From 9FT-COMBO-48-23 sp964400675 (GTDB lineage Bacteria; Chloroflexota; Dehalococcoidia; GIF9; UBA5629), in NCBI GenBank assembly GCA_964400675.1, contig CAYNVO010000016.1, positions 1 through 15,666 of the forward strand: 15,666 nucleotides of DNA, written 5' to 3'. The position numbers and the translations under genes are program-made. Positions 1-6,784 of the stretch are shown here, piece by piece. Under the pieces are notes generated by a model that saw nothing but the letters and a program-made list of their open reading frames with translations, did no database searches and was not told the DNA's origin. How positions within the stretch are numbered: position 1 is the first letter of the stretch; each line of letters opens with the position of its first letter.

Positions 1-148
1 TGACAGGGGGGAATGGCTCAGGGTGACAGAAAAGAAACATGTCATTCTGAGGGAGTGAAACGACGAAGAATCTGGCTCAGGATAAACTCCGCGACCGAAG
101 AATCTCTCTTCGCTTTGTAGAGATCCTTCGCTAGCGCTCAGGATGACA
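1..148. repeat. Interspersed GTCATTCTGAG-type inverted repeat elements
   Basis: A unit beginning GTCATTCTGAGGGAGTGAAA at 41 runs to about 73 and ends in GAAGAATCT. The stretch 120-147 is a diverged inverted copy: its reverse complement begins GTCATCCTGAGCGCTAGCGA. A partial copy end (CTCAGGGTGAC) lies at 18-28, so the array continues past the left edge. Short palindromic repeats with this start occur between genes in several bacterial lineages, including Chloroflexota genomes; that is recalled knowledge. The repeats end about 40 bases before the portal gene, so they mark the intergenic space in front of the phage module. Confidence 0.7.
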
Positions 149-189
149 AAGAAGAAAAATCGCGATGACGGAGTAAAGGCGCTAATAAA

Positions 190-1575
190 ATGACTGATTT
201 TAACCCGCAGTCCCTGTCTCAACTGGACAGAGCACGCCTGGCAGAATACAAGGCTAACATGGATTTCTACAACGGCGAGCAGTGGACGGAGAGAAGCAAG
301 AACCGCCAGCTCGTCTTTAACTACGCCAAAATCGCCGTAGATAAGCTCACCAGCTACCTGATGGAAGGTCTTAACTTCGCCTGTGAGCCGGTAGACGACA
401 CAGACAGGGCTAAGCAGACCGCCAGGATAGCAGAAGCCGTAATCTATCAGGTATACGCCCGGAACAACCTCCAGGAGCTTGACTACGAGACCGAGGTGGA
501 CGCCGCTATACTGGGAGACGGCTGCTTTAAGGTCACCTGGGACGCCGTAGAGAAGCGCATCCGGGTAACCAGCCCCGATGTCAACGGCGTCTACGCCTGG
601 TGGCTTGGAGACGACCTGTCCAAAGTCTGGCGGGTAGCCAGCCGCTACACGCTCAGCAAGGACGAGGTCAATCTTCTCTACAACAAGACCATCAGCAAGA
701 CCACCGCCACCATCACCGAGCTGTGGACGGATAAGGAATTCACGCTTTACCTGGACAATGACACCCTGGAAAAGAAGCCCAACCCCTACGGCTTTATACC
801 CTTCATCATCTTCCCCAACGTCAGGCAGCCGAAGCACTTCTGGGGGACTTCCGATATCCCCCAGCTCAGGCAGGCGCAGCGGGAGCTTAACCGTGCCCTG
901 TCCCAGCTCTCCCGCATCCTCGAAGTGTCGGGCAACCCCATCGCCGTATTAGAGGGAGTGGATTCAGCCGAGGAAATCAAAGTAGCCCCCGGACAGGTGT
1001 GGACTATACCCGAGGAAGCCAAAGCCTATCTCTTAGACCTTCTGGCAGGCGGCGGCATCAGGCTTCACGTGGACTATATCGATATGATTTACCGCTGTCT
1101 GCATGATATATCGGAATCACCCAGGGCAGCCTACGGCGGCATCGAGAGAGAGCTGTCGGGCGTAGCCCTGGAGGTGGAGCTGCAATCTTTACTACAGAAA
1201 GTCAGGCGCAAGAGAACCATCCGCACCGCAGCCTATATTAAGCGCAGCCAGATGATTCTCTCTTTACATAAGCAGTTCAGCAGGCAGGACTTGACCGGCG
1301 TAAACATGCGCATCGTCTGGGGGGCAGTACTGCCCCAGGACAAAGCCAGGCTGGCTCAGAACGAGCAGCTGCTTGTCCAGTCAGGCATCCACGCCAGGAG
1401 AACGGCCATGGACGAGCTGGGCATCCGCGACCCCGAGGCGGAGCTAGCCAGGTGGCTGGAGGAGAGAGGCCAAATTCTGGAAATGAATCAGCAGTTTAAG
1501 GCGAAGTCTACCCGAGGCGGCGAGCGAGAGAGAGCGACAGCCGCCGACATGGAGACCGAGACCTTGACTGAATAA
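190..1575 (+). CDS. Phage portal protein, SPP1 Gp6-like
   Basis: The 461-residue product has the build of SPP1 Gp6-type portal proteins, which form the dodecameric ring at the capsid vertex through which DNA is packaged and ejected. Visible hallmarks are the N-terminal FYNGEQW motif (residues 27-33), a VFNYAKIAVDKLTSYLMEG-like segment soon after, the central region NPYGFIPFIIFPN, and the helical stretch with SGVALEVELQSLL that corresponds to the stem and crown region. The length is normal for the family. The tail is charged and low in complexity. It is the first gene of a + strand morphogenesis set with a scaffold-like gene and a capsid gene fragment downstream, spaced 23 and 41 bases apart. 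No terminase is visible; it would lie left of the window. The family call is by recognition of sequence character, and I could not align it. Confidence 0.88.
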   Translation: MTDFNPQSLSQLDRARLAEYKANMDFYNGEQWTERSKNRQLVFNYAKIAVDKLTSYLMEGLNFACEPVDDTDRAKQTARIAEAVIYQVYARNNLQELDYETEVDAAILGDGCFKVTWDAVEKRIRVTSPDVNGVYAWWLGDDLSKVWRVASRYTLSKDEVNLLYNKTISKTTATITELWTDKEFTLYLDNDTLEKKPNPYGFIPFIIFPNVRQPKHFWGTSDIPQLRQAQRELNRALSQLSRILEVSGNPIAVLEGVDSAEEIKVAPGQVWTIPEEAKAYLLDLLAGGGIRLHVDYIDMIYRCLHDISESPRAAYGGIERELSGVALEVELQSLLQKVRRKRTIRTAAYIKRSQMILSLHKQFSRQDLTGVNMRIVWGAVLPQDKARLAQNEQLLVQSGIHARRTAMDELGIRDPEAELARWLEERGQILEMNQQFKAKSTRGGERERATAADMETETLTE

Positions 1576-1598
1576 ACGCCAAAAGGAAGGAGACTACA

Positions 1599-2138
1599 TT
1601 GGCAGATGACACAGAACCCAAAGTCGACAACCAAACCCCGACCGCAGAGGACTACCAAGCCCTCCAGGCTGAGCTCCAGGCTGAGCGGGACAAGGCAGCC
1701 GTCCTGGTTTCAGAGGCTACTCAGCCCCTTCAAGAAAAGATAACGGAGCTTGAAGGTCAGGTAACCACCTATTCCACCGATGCACAGGCGTTGCAGGAGA
1801 AACTTGACCAGCTCAGCTCTGACTTTGAAGGAGCCAAAGCCGCCTATGCCTACGCAGTAGACGACTACAAGAAGCTGGTGCTCTCCACCAATCCTGTATT
1901 CACCCCTGACATCATAGGCGGAGACACCGTCGAGGACATCAAGGCCTCGGTGGGCAAAGCCACCAGCCTTGTGTCAAAGGTCAAGGAGAACCTGGAAGCG
2001 CAGGCGTCAGCCCTGGCTCAGCTAAACGTGGTGCCGGCAGGTGCCCCGGCACGCACACCCATAGACCTGTCAACCCTGAGCACCAAGGAGAAAATCACTC
2101 TTGGCTTAGAACAAGCCAAAAAGAGAAAGGAGCAGTAG
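1599..2138 (+). CDS. Phage scaffold / capsid assembly-like protein
   Basis: A 179-residue acidic, Gln/Glu/Ala-rich protein, predicted mostly coiled coil from about residue 15 to 130. It has heptad-like ALQAELQAERDK and LQEKITELEGQ segments and ends in the basic tail KKRKEQ. Size, composition and position between portal and capsid genes match phage scaffolding proteins, which guide procapsid assembly and then leave; that functional call rests mainly on synteny. The TTG start at 1599 is chosen because a strong GGAAGGAG Shine-Dalgarno sequence lies just upstream, and the next in-frame starts would cut into the coiled coil. It is probably co-transcribed with the portal gene. Confidence 0.7.
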   Translation: MADDTEPKVDNQTPTAEDYQALQAELQAERDKAAVLVSEATQPLQEKITELEGQVTTYSTDAQALQEKLDQLSSDFEGAKAAYAYAVDDYKKLVLSTNPVFTPDIIGGDTVEDIKASVGKATSLVSKVKENLEAQASALAQLNVVPAGAPARTPIDLSTLSTKEKITLGLEQAKKRKEQ

Positions 2139-2179
2139 AGAGCTACTGCGGCAAAATAACTAAAAAGGAGACTTAACCT

Positions 2180-2344
2180 ATGCCAACAACTTTAACCGAA
2201 GCAGCCAAGCTGTCTAATGACGTCCTGTTAGCCGGCGTCATCGAGACCATAGTCAAGGAAAGCCCCATACTCCAGTCTATGCCCTTCATAGAGATTGTGG
2301 GCAACGCCTTGACCTACAAGCAGATGTGCATAATTGACTACTAA
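2180..2344 (+). pseudogene. Major capsid protein gene, 5' fragment cut by recombinase element
   Basis: An ATG at 2180, with an AAGGAG ribosome site nine bases upstream, opens a frame of only 54 codons. Residues 1-46 (starting MPTTLTEAAKLSND and continuing through SPILQSMPFIEIVGNALTY) read like the N-terminus of a phage major capsid protein of the type that follows SPP1-like portals and scaffolds. Such proteins are normally around 300 residues. After the tyrosine codon at 2315-2317 the frame turns into an unrelated KQMCIIDY tail and stops at 2342. This is where the opposite-strand serine recombinase begins to be recognisable. The downstream part of the gene is not seen anywhere in the window. 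The capsid is therefore not functional in this arrangement. Confidence 0.75.
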
Positions 2345-3929
2345 CTGGTTCTATCGGAAAAACTGCCTTCACCTCAACCCGGTCAAAGAATACGAGGAGT
2401 CTAACTTGCAGACGGTCGAGCATTTCCCTTCTAGCTGAAGGGAAATGCATTACTTCGCTTATCTCACTATCTTCAAAGTTGACTAACGTTGAAACAATCT
2501 TATGAGGCTCTTCAACTGTTCGCTCCACCTCACCGTTTTCATCCTCGAGGTTCCAAGACATACTTACTAACCTCTTCTGCCAAAAGCGTAGTATGTTCCG
2601 GGTATGGTCCAACTCCTTAAGCTGGTCTGGGTCTACCTCCGTACGTAGATCCCTTAGTCGATTCTCTTCTTTTTCGATTCGAAGTCTCTCAGCCTCGACC
2701 CATTCCCGTCCAAGAGCTCCGGCAACCCAACCTTCGGCCAACCTTCTTTTATTATCAGCTAGCTTAGAAAGCTGCTCGTCAATTGGACGTATACGTGTTT
2801 CAAGTTCAGTTACTCTAATCCTTAAACGTTCAATGGTGTCGGACAATAATTGTTCCAGCTTCTTCGGGTCATTTAAGATAGTCTCGATTCTTGACCAGAC
2901 TTGCCCTTCAAGCCAGTCGGCATCGAGACGAGGCACATTGCAGCGTTGCGAGCCATCAACGTGTGCCCTTTTCAATCTCCCAGTGCAGCTATAATAGCGC
3001 CTCCCATGGGTTATTTCGCTGCGGAAAGTATGTAAGCACTCGCCACAACTCACCAATCCTTGCAGCAGATACGGGTTTACACGTGCCGGATAAACATGCT
3101 TATTGGTACTGAGGCGCCTTTGCGCTGCCTCCCAGAGGGAACTGTCAACGATAGGGGGAATGCTAACCTCAATAATCTTCTCTGGGGTACCCTTGCGCAA
3201 TCTCGAGATATGGCTATTCCGGCCAAGTAACTGTCTTCCTTTATATGAAGGATTAACGATTATGTCTCGCACTGCGCCGCTATGCCATCCCTTTGCCCTA
3301 TTTGTACGAGTGGGAATTCCTTCAGCATTGAGTATGTTGCATATAGCCGTCATAGACTTGCCTAAGGAGTACAAGTCGAAGATTCTGCGCACCACCTTTG
3401 CTCGTTCTTGGTCAATTATGAGTTTCTTTGTTTCTCTGTTATAACGATAACCATACAAAACATTACCGGGCCCCCAGCGGCCCTCTTTGTAGCGCTGTAA
3501 CCTTCCTCCTCTTGTCCTCTCAATCATTGCTTCTCTTTCCCACTCCGCGGTCAATCCAAGCACTTGGAAAACTGCACGGCCAATCGCGCTAGAAGTATCG
3601 ATGTTTTCCCTAATCGAATATAGCGACACGTCATTGTCCTTCAACGTCTCCTCTAACTCTAAAAGCAGCCTGAGTTTTCGTGCCAACCTGTCCAGTCTTG
3701 AAACAACAACTATTTCGAAGACATCACTCCTAGCTTCTGAGAGCAACTGTCGCAGCCCCGGTCGGTCATCATTTTTCCCTGAGAACCCGGGGTCACAATA
3801 CTGCCGTGCAACCTGCCAACCCTGACGATTGCAATGTTCTTTGATCTGTTCGAGCTGGAGGTCCAAGGAAGTACCTTCCATAGCTTGTTCTTCCGTGGAG
3901 ACCCTAGTATAAAGTGCAACTCGTGCCAT
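2286..3929 (-). CDS. Large serine recombinase (site-specific integrase)
   Basis: This 547-residue protein catalyses strand exchange between attachment sites. The N-terminal resolvase domain starts MARVALYTRVSTEEQ with the nucleophilic serine at residue 11 and carries the SRLDRLARK arginine motif at 77-85. A Recombinase domain follows at about 150-280 (KEGRWGPGN, GYRYN, NPSYKG). A zinc ribbon has cysteines at 295, 298, 315 and 330. A charged coiled coil spans about 365-430, as in phage and transposon integrases of this class. The ATG at 3929 follows a consensus promoter. The last ~16 residues, after about EPVSSQ, are encoded antisense to the interrupted capsid gene, so its C-terminus reads across the presumed attachment junction. 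It is probably the integrase of the element filling the AT-rich middle of the window. Confidence 0.92.
   Translation of the reverse strand: MARVALYTRVSTEEQAMEGTSLDLQLEQIKEHCNRQGWQVARQYCDPGFSGKNDDRPGLRQLLSEARSDVFEIVVVSRLDRLARKLRLLLELEETLKDNDVSLYSIRENIDTSSAIGRAVFQVLGLTAEWEREAMIERTRGGRLQRYKEGRWGPGNVLYGYRYNRETKKLIIDQERAKVVRRIFDLYSLGKSMTAICNILNAEGIPTRTNRAKGWHSGAVRDIIVNPSYKGRQLLGRNSHISRLRKGTPEKIIEVSIPPIVDSSLWEAAQRRLSTNKHVYPARVNPYLLQGLVSCGECLHTFRSEITHGRRYYSCTGRLKRAHVDGSQRCNVPRLDADWLEGQVWSRIETILNDPKKLEQLLSDTIERLRIRVTELETRIRPIDEQLSKLADNKRRLAEGWVAGALGREWVEAERLRIEKEENRLRDLRTEVDPDQLKELDHTRNILRFWQKRLVSMSWNLEDENGEVERTVEEPHKIVSTLVNFEDSEISEVMHFPSARREMLDRLQVRLLVFFDRVEVKAVFPIEPVSSQLCTSACRSRRCPQSL
2312..2344. 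other. Presumed attachment junction (att-left) in capsid gene
   Basis: Capsid-like coding on the + strand ends at about 2317, and recombinase coding on the - strand becomes typical at about 2335. The DNA between them must hold the crossover of the serine integrase. Integration immediately beside the 3' end of the integrase gene is common in such elements. I could not find a second copy of this stretch in the window, so the exact core is unknown. Confidence 0.45.
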
Positions 3930-3954
3930 TAGATGCCGTCATCCTATATTTTCT

Positions 3955-3983
3955 AGGGTAACACAATTTAAAGCAACTGTCAA
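3955..3983 (-). promoter_or_regulatory. Sigma70-type promoter of the serine recombinase
   Basis: On the minus strand a perfect -35 TTGACA (3983-3978) is followed by a 17-base spacer and TACCCT (3960-3955) as the -10 box. Transcription would start near 3948, about 20 bases before the recombinase ATG. The -10 matches only three of six positions, but spacing and -35 are ideal. Confidence 0.6.
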
Positions 3984-4428
3984 GCTGAACCTATTTTCAA
4001 ACTTCATCCATTTGTTAACCCAGGTTTCATTACTAATTCTTGAAGGGGTTTTAAATAGTAGTCCTTGAACCCTCTCGAGTACCGGTAATACAATGTACTG
4101 ATTAAAAGGATAGAAACAATACTTTTGTAAAATATTTTGAATATGGCTGGTCGCCAGTCAATTTATTGTTAATCCGGCCTCCTTGTTTTTATATCAATTG
4201 CAGTTTTTGATATAACATACCGGATAAACTTTGAATCTAAGCCCAGATACCCCTCCTCCCCCCTCTCGTCATTTCTTCTAACAAGAGTAAAACCCCGTTA
4301 TAAGCAGGTAAACTATATATGGTAAACGACGGGGTAAACGATGCGGTAAATGTTATGGTAATCCATATTAATGGGAGCAGGGTTGAGAACTCGGCCGATT
4401 TGAGTTGTGAATTCTTAGCTAGTTCTGC
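3984..4428. other. AT-rich non-coding stretch behind the recombinase promoter
   Basis: No convincing gene is present in this stretch of about 450 bases. It is AT-rich up to about 4240, with a short pyrimidine-rich tract at 4251-4266, and it contains the GGTAAA array listed separately. A short + frame from the ATG at 4319 to a stop near 4456 would encode a protein starting MVNDGVNDAVNVMV, but it has no ribosome site. Confidence 0.5.
4307..4362 (+). repeat. Five GGTAA(A) units at 12-base spacing
   Basis: GGTAAAC starts at 4307, 4321 and 4333, GGTAAAT at 4345 and GGTAATC at 4357. The steps are 14, 12, 12 and 12 bases. In the + frame from 4319 the units read as repeated VND/VNV tripeptides. Two readings are possible: a short iteron or regulator array, or the remnant of the VNDGVND-type linker repeats found in some helix-turn-helix/RecG-like proteins. 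No Rep gene is visible nearby. Confidence 0.55.
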
Positions 4429-4635
4429 TCACTTTATGAGCTTCTCAGCTTGTGCTCTTGTCTCACGCTCGTAGAACTCCTTACCTTTGGGCGTGCTGAG
4501 GTCTACTCCTAATAATCGCGCTTCCGACTCGACCCAGTGTGTGACCCCGCGCGACTGCATGAGGACCCTGATTGCAGTCTCCAGCTCGTGCTTGGTGAAC
4601 TTAGGTGCCTTGTTCACTTGGCTTCTCTGCGGCAA
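4429..4635 (-). CDS. Hypothetical small protein (68 aa)
   Basis: A minus-strand frame of 68 codons from a TTG at 4635, giving a basic, helix-rich protein with segments KFTKHELETAIRVLMQSRG and KGKEFYERETRAQAEKLIK. Composition is protein-like (charged amphipathic helices, no low-complexity bias), but I do not recognise a family. The start is uncertain because a stop directly precedes the TTG and only a weak purine-rich AAGAAG stretch lies upstream. An overlapping frame from an ATG near 4653 starts MIKEEIVAAEKPSEQGT and then stops, which might be the original start separated from the rest by a frameshift. It sits alone between the GGTAAA array and the regulator gene. Confidence 0.4.
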   Translation of the reverse strand: MPQRSQVNKAPKFTKHELETAIRVLMQSRGVTHWVESEARLLGVDLSTPKGKEFYERETRAQAEKLIK

Positions 4636-4995
4636 CTATTTCTTCTTTAATCATGAATGTCTCGTTCAGTATTACACAGTTACCACCTAATTTACAAACG
4701 CTTCTGAAAACCAAAGGTACCAGTGCCCTGATATAATCACACACTTCATCTGATTCTTGGGGTTTGGCCTCCTGGAGGTATTACAAAACGCCGAACGGTA
4801 ACAATGGCCGGCGTTGTTGTACCAGAGGCTTTTATTAGCGAGAAGAATACTTAATCTCTCAGCATTTGAGGCATCGGAGCCGTGAGTGACTGATTTTCGA
4901 ATTGCACAATCTGGTCTTTTGTTCAATGAGCTGAAATAACAAGCGAGGCAGATAAGTCAAAATATGCAAAAGAGTCGTCGGCTCGCTTTTTATGT
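4636..4995. other. Gene-poor intergenic stretch with a GC-rich hairpin
   Basis: I see no supported gene here. A 79-codon minus frame (4687-4926) lacks a ribosome site and has an irregular composition. The notable structure is a near-perfect inverted repeat, AACGCCG at 4787-4793 paired with CGGCGTT at 4809-4815 (15-base loop). It lies downstream of the regulator gene on its strand and might end its transcript, though no T-run follows. Confidence 0.4.
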
Positions 4996-5214
4996 TCAGG
5001 AAGAAAATAGCTCGGACAATGTGACACCTAAAGCCCGCGCAATGGCTGCAATATTCTTTAGTGCCGGGTTACGCTCTCCCCTCTCAATGCCCCCAAGGTA
5101 TGTTCTGTGTATACCCGCTTTAAATGCTAGCTCTTCCTGAGATAAGCCCTTTTCCAATCTCAGGTCGCGGATCCTATCCCCGAATTGTTTTTGTATGCTC
5201 GATTGTTTTGGCAA
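4996..5214 (-). CDS. XRE-family controller (C-protein-like) regulator
   Basis: A 72-residue single-domain helix-turn-helix protein, the usual size of restriction-modification controller proteins. The pattern runs through RIRDLRLEKGLSQEELAFKA, IHRTYLGGIERGERNPALKN and ALGVTLSELF. The HRTY-IERG-RN signature and the LSELF ending are the hallmarks of the C-protein family, dimeric activator/repressors that time expression of restriction genes. The start is a TTG at 5214, just after an in-frame stop, with a short AAGGAT sequence upstream. The predicted leader is very short, as in several C genes. A C-box-like operator lies 39-64 bases upstream. No methylase or endonuclease gene is adjacent, so it may be an orphan controller that governs itself and the divergent lipoprotein gene. 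The family call is strong; the regulon is inferred. Confidence 0.88.
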   Translation of the reverse strand: MPKQSSIQKQFGDRIRDLRLEKGLSQEELAFKAGIHRTYLGGIERGERNPALKNIAAIARALGVTLSELFSS

Positions 5215-5228
5215 CTAGTATGTAATCC

Positions 5229-5258
5229 TTGACTAAATACTAGCGCCATGTATACAAT
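5229..5258 (+). promoter_or_regulatory. Divergent promoter towards the lipoprotein gene
   Basis: TTGACT (5229-5234, 5 of 6 consensus), an 18-base spacer and TACAAT (5253-5258, 5 of 6) form a + strand promoter. Its -10 box overlaps the right C-box half. Bound controller dimer would be expected to block it. The leader to the lipoprotein ATG is about 100 bases. Confidence 0.5.
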
Positions 5259-5278
5259 GAGTCTACAGACTATAAGTA
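5237..5278 (-). promoter_or_regulatory. C-box-like operator with autoregulated promoter
   Basis: The palindrome AGTCTACAGACT (5260-5271) reads on the minus strand as AGTC-TGTA-GACT, the centre of controller-protein C-boxes (GACT-N3-AGTC-N4-GACT-N3-AGTC). The outer half sites are degenerate: TACT-TAT-AGTC at 5278-5268 and GACT-CAT-TGTA at 5263-5253. A minus-strand promoter fits on it: TAGACT (5265-5260), a 17-base spacer and TAGTAT (5242-5237), so the -35 box is inside the operator, as expected for C-activated promoters. Confidence 0.65.
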
Positions 5279-5366
5279 TCATTTACATACAAACTCCACT
5301 AAAGATAGTAATCGAGGAAGGGTTGAAGCTGCAAGAGCATTATAGCTACCAGCAGGAGGTGATAAA

Positions 5367-6374
5367 ATGGCTAAGACTGTCCTTTCAATTGTGGCACTTT
5401 TAGCATTGATTGGCTTGGCTGCCGCATGTGCGCCGTACTCCCCGCCATCCAATTATCCAACAGGTCAGCAGAATCCTCCTCAATCCAGCCCTCCAGCCCA
5501 GACACAAACAACGGGGGCGCCTGCTTCAGCACAGCAGGGTGGGCCCCCTTTAAGTGTAACAATCGACTATGTAGGAATCTTATCTGCTTATAATCGTCAT
5601 GCCTTAAGTCCGCACCAGGCAATGGTGAAATTGGTCGTGGTAGTCAGTGACGGCAGAACAGTAGTCGAACGCACTATTCCATTTACAGGCTATCAACGAA
5701 TGAATGATTTTGATATATGGGAAGTTAATATTAAGGGATTACACATTGATTCTGCGAATGATTACTTGAAGCTCTCTATCAGAGCATTCGACGTTGACCC
5801 TGATATAGATTTTGAAAAAAGCTTCTTGTCTACTCTTAGCGAACTAGGGCAGGCCGGAGCAGGCAATGTCAAAGCAATATTGGATTCATTGCCAGGACAA
5901 TGGTACCTAGGCGAGTATGAAAATACATGGTATCCCTCCCAAAATTGGGGTATTAATTCCTATAATGGCGAAAAGGGGACCAATATGCGAGTTTGGTTTC
6001 GAATATGGTCTAGCCAAGAACCTGCGACCTTGCCCAGGCCCATATTACAACCAGATGTCGTGATTCAAAATGTGGTGCTCCCGAGTACTGTTTCATTAGG
6101 GGTAATAGGTCTAAAGACTGAGAAACATACGCTCACATTGAAGAATAATGAAGATACTGATGTTTCGATTGATTACTTTGGAGATTCTTCTCTAGCTATG
6201 GATCTGTATAGAAGTCCGGTTAAAGGTACAGTTAAAGTACCTGGAGGAAGTTCGATAGAGGTGACCCATTCATTCCAGTATTCCAAGACAGGCACTACAA
6301 CTGTAACATACGTGATATATTATCACGGCAATGAGCTCAATAGGTGGTCCGGAACAGTCACAGTTACACCTTGA
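5367..6374 (+). CDS. Secreted lipoprotein, function unknown (335 aa)
   Basis: The product has a lipoprotein signal peptide: a short basic start, a hydrophobic core (VLSIVALLALIGLA) and lipobox LAAAC with the lipid-bearing cysteine at residue 21. A Pro/Gln/Ser/Thr-rich linker of about 40 residues follows, which usually tethers a domain away from the membrane. The rest is beta-rich in two parts. About 62-215 has the aromatic segment WYLGEYENTWYPSQNWG, and about 225-335 looks like an Ig-like domain (VVIQNVVLPSTVSLG to GTVTVTP). I do not recognise the family. The start is well supported by AGGAGG seven bases before the ATG. It is transcribed divergently from the controller gene and probably under its operator, an unusual partner for a C-type regulator. 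A surface role such as phage exclusion is only a guess. Confidence 0.82.
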   Translation: MAKTVLSIVALLALIGLAAACAPYSPPSNYPTGQQNPPQSSPPAQTQTTGAPASAQQGGPPLSVTIDYVGILSAYNRHALSPHQAMVKLVVVVSDGRTVVERTIPFTGYQRMNDFDIWEVNIKGLHIDSANDYLKLSIRAFDVDPDIDFEKSFLSTLSELGQAGAGNVKAILDSLPGQWYLGEYENTWYPSQNWGINSYNGEKGTNMRVWFRIWSSQEPATLPRPILQPDVVIQNVVLPSTVSLGVIGLKTEKHTLTLKNNEDTDVSIDYFGDSSLAMDLYRSPVKGTVKVPGGSSIEVTHSFQYSKTGTTTVTYVIYYHGNELNRWSGTVTVTP

Positions 6375-6519
6375 AGCCATCCTAGGTAATTAACGTAATT
6401 AACAAAACAGGCTTTCGTTCAATTGGATAACAAACAGGCACCTGTGGTTGACGGATAAAATTTAGATTGGCAATTATCCCTTGTCAACAAGGGGCAAATA
6501 GGAAAACAACATGTTAGCG
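6375..6519. other. Intergenic stretch with weak terminator-like hairpins
   Basis: Between the end of the + lipoprotein gene and the minus-strand fragment there is a direct repeat GTAATTAAC twice in tandem (about 6387-6404). A short palindrome ACAGG-CA-CCTGT follows at 6434-6445, and a hairpin CCCTTG-TCAA-CAAGGG at 6478-6493. None is followed by a T-run on either strand, so termination here is only a possibility. Confidence 0.35.
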
Positions 6520-6765
6520 TTAGAGCTTAAATATTTTAGCGTTCAGCTTCATTGTGTTCATATCGAATAAGCCGTCCACGACGCCTTGAATTGAATTCAA
6601 CCACGCAAACTCTTTTGATCCTGTCCGGCAGATTACAGCTCCTTTGATAGCAAAGCGTCCCACTGGAGTGGCTGTCGAGAGCCCTGAGACTTCGACTGAA
6701 ATTCGGTCGCCTCCTTTCAAGGAGGCTTCACACGGCTTGATACACTGTGTAAAATATCTGTCTTG
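6520..6765 (-). pseudogene. Fragment of a hypothetical (perhaps DUF3237-like) protein
   Basis: The minus frame is open from a stop at about 6766 down to 6520, roughly 81 codons. It reads as ordinary protein (a FTQCIKPCEASLKGGD segment, then RFAIKGAVICRTGS, FAWLNSIQGVVDG and a C-terminal FDMNTMKLNAKIF). There is no ATG at a sensible place; the first standard start is a TTG at 6720, so this is probably the 3' end of a gene that lost its beginning. The AWLN tail reminds me of small DUF3237-like barrel proteins, a weak resemblance. A self-complementary Shine-Dalgarno hairpin (6709-6726) lies inside the frame just before an in-frame ATT, leaving a non-canonical start as a remote alternative. Confidence 0.35.
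6709..6726 (-). promoter_or_regulatory. Self-complementary AGGAGG hairpin
   Basis: GCCTCCT-TTCA-AGGAGGC is a seven-base-pair stem with a four-base loop. On the minus strand the 3' arm contains AGGAGG, a perfect ribosome binding sequence that the 5' arm would mask. It lies seven bases before an in-frame ATT codon of the fragment. It could equally be a chance palindrome or terminator stem. Confidence 0.35.
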
Positions 6766-6784
6766 CTACTGAACTCATAGGTTT

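Noticed and set aside
2593..3825. Several plus-strand frames of 70-130 codons
   Set aside because: All are antisense shadows of the serine recombinase, which has full domain support.
4307..4362. CRISPR array
   Set aside because: Units are only about 7 bases with 5-base gaps, far too short for repeat-spacer structure, and no cas gene is visible.
4687..4926. Minus-strand frame of 79 codons starting at a TTG
   Set aside because: No ribosome site, irregular composition rich in Cys, Asn, Ser and Trp, and it contains the inverted repeat at 4787-4815; more likely non-coding.
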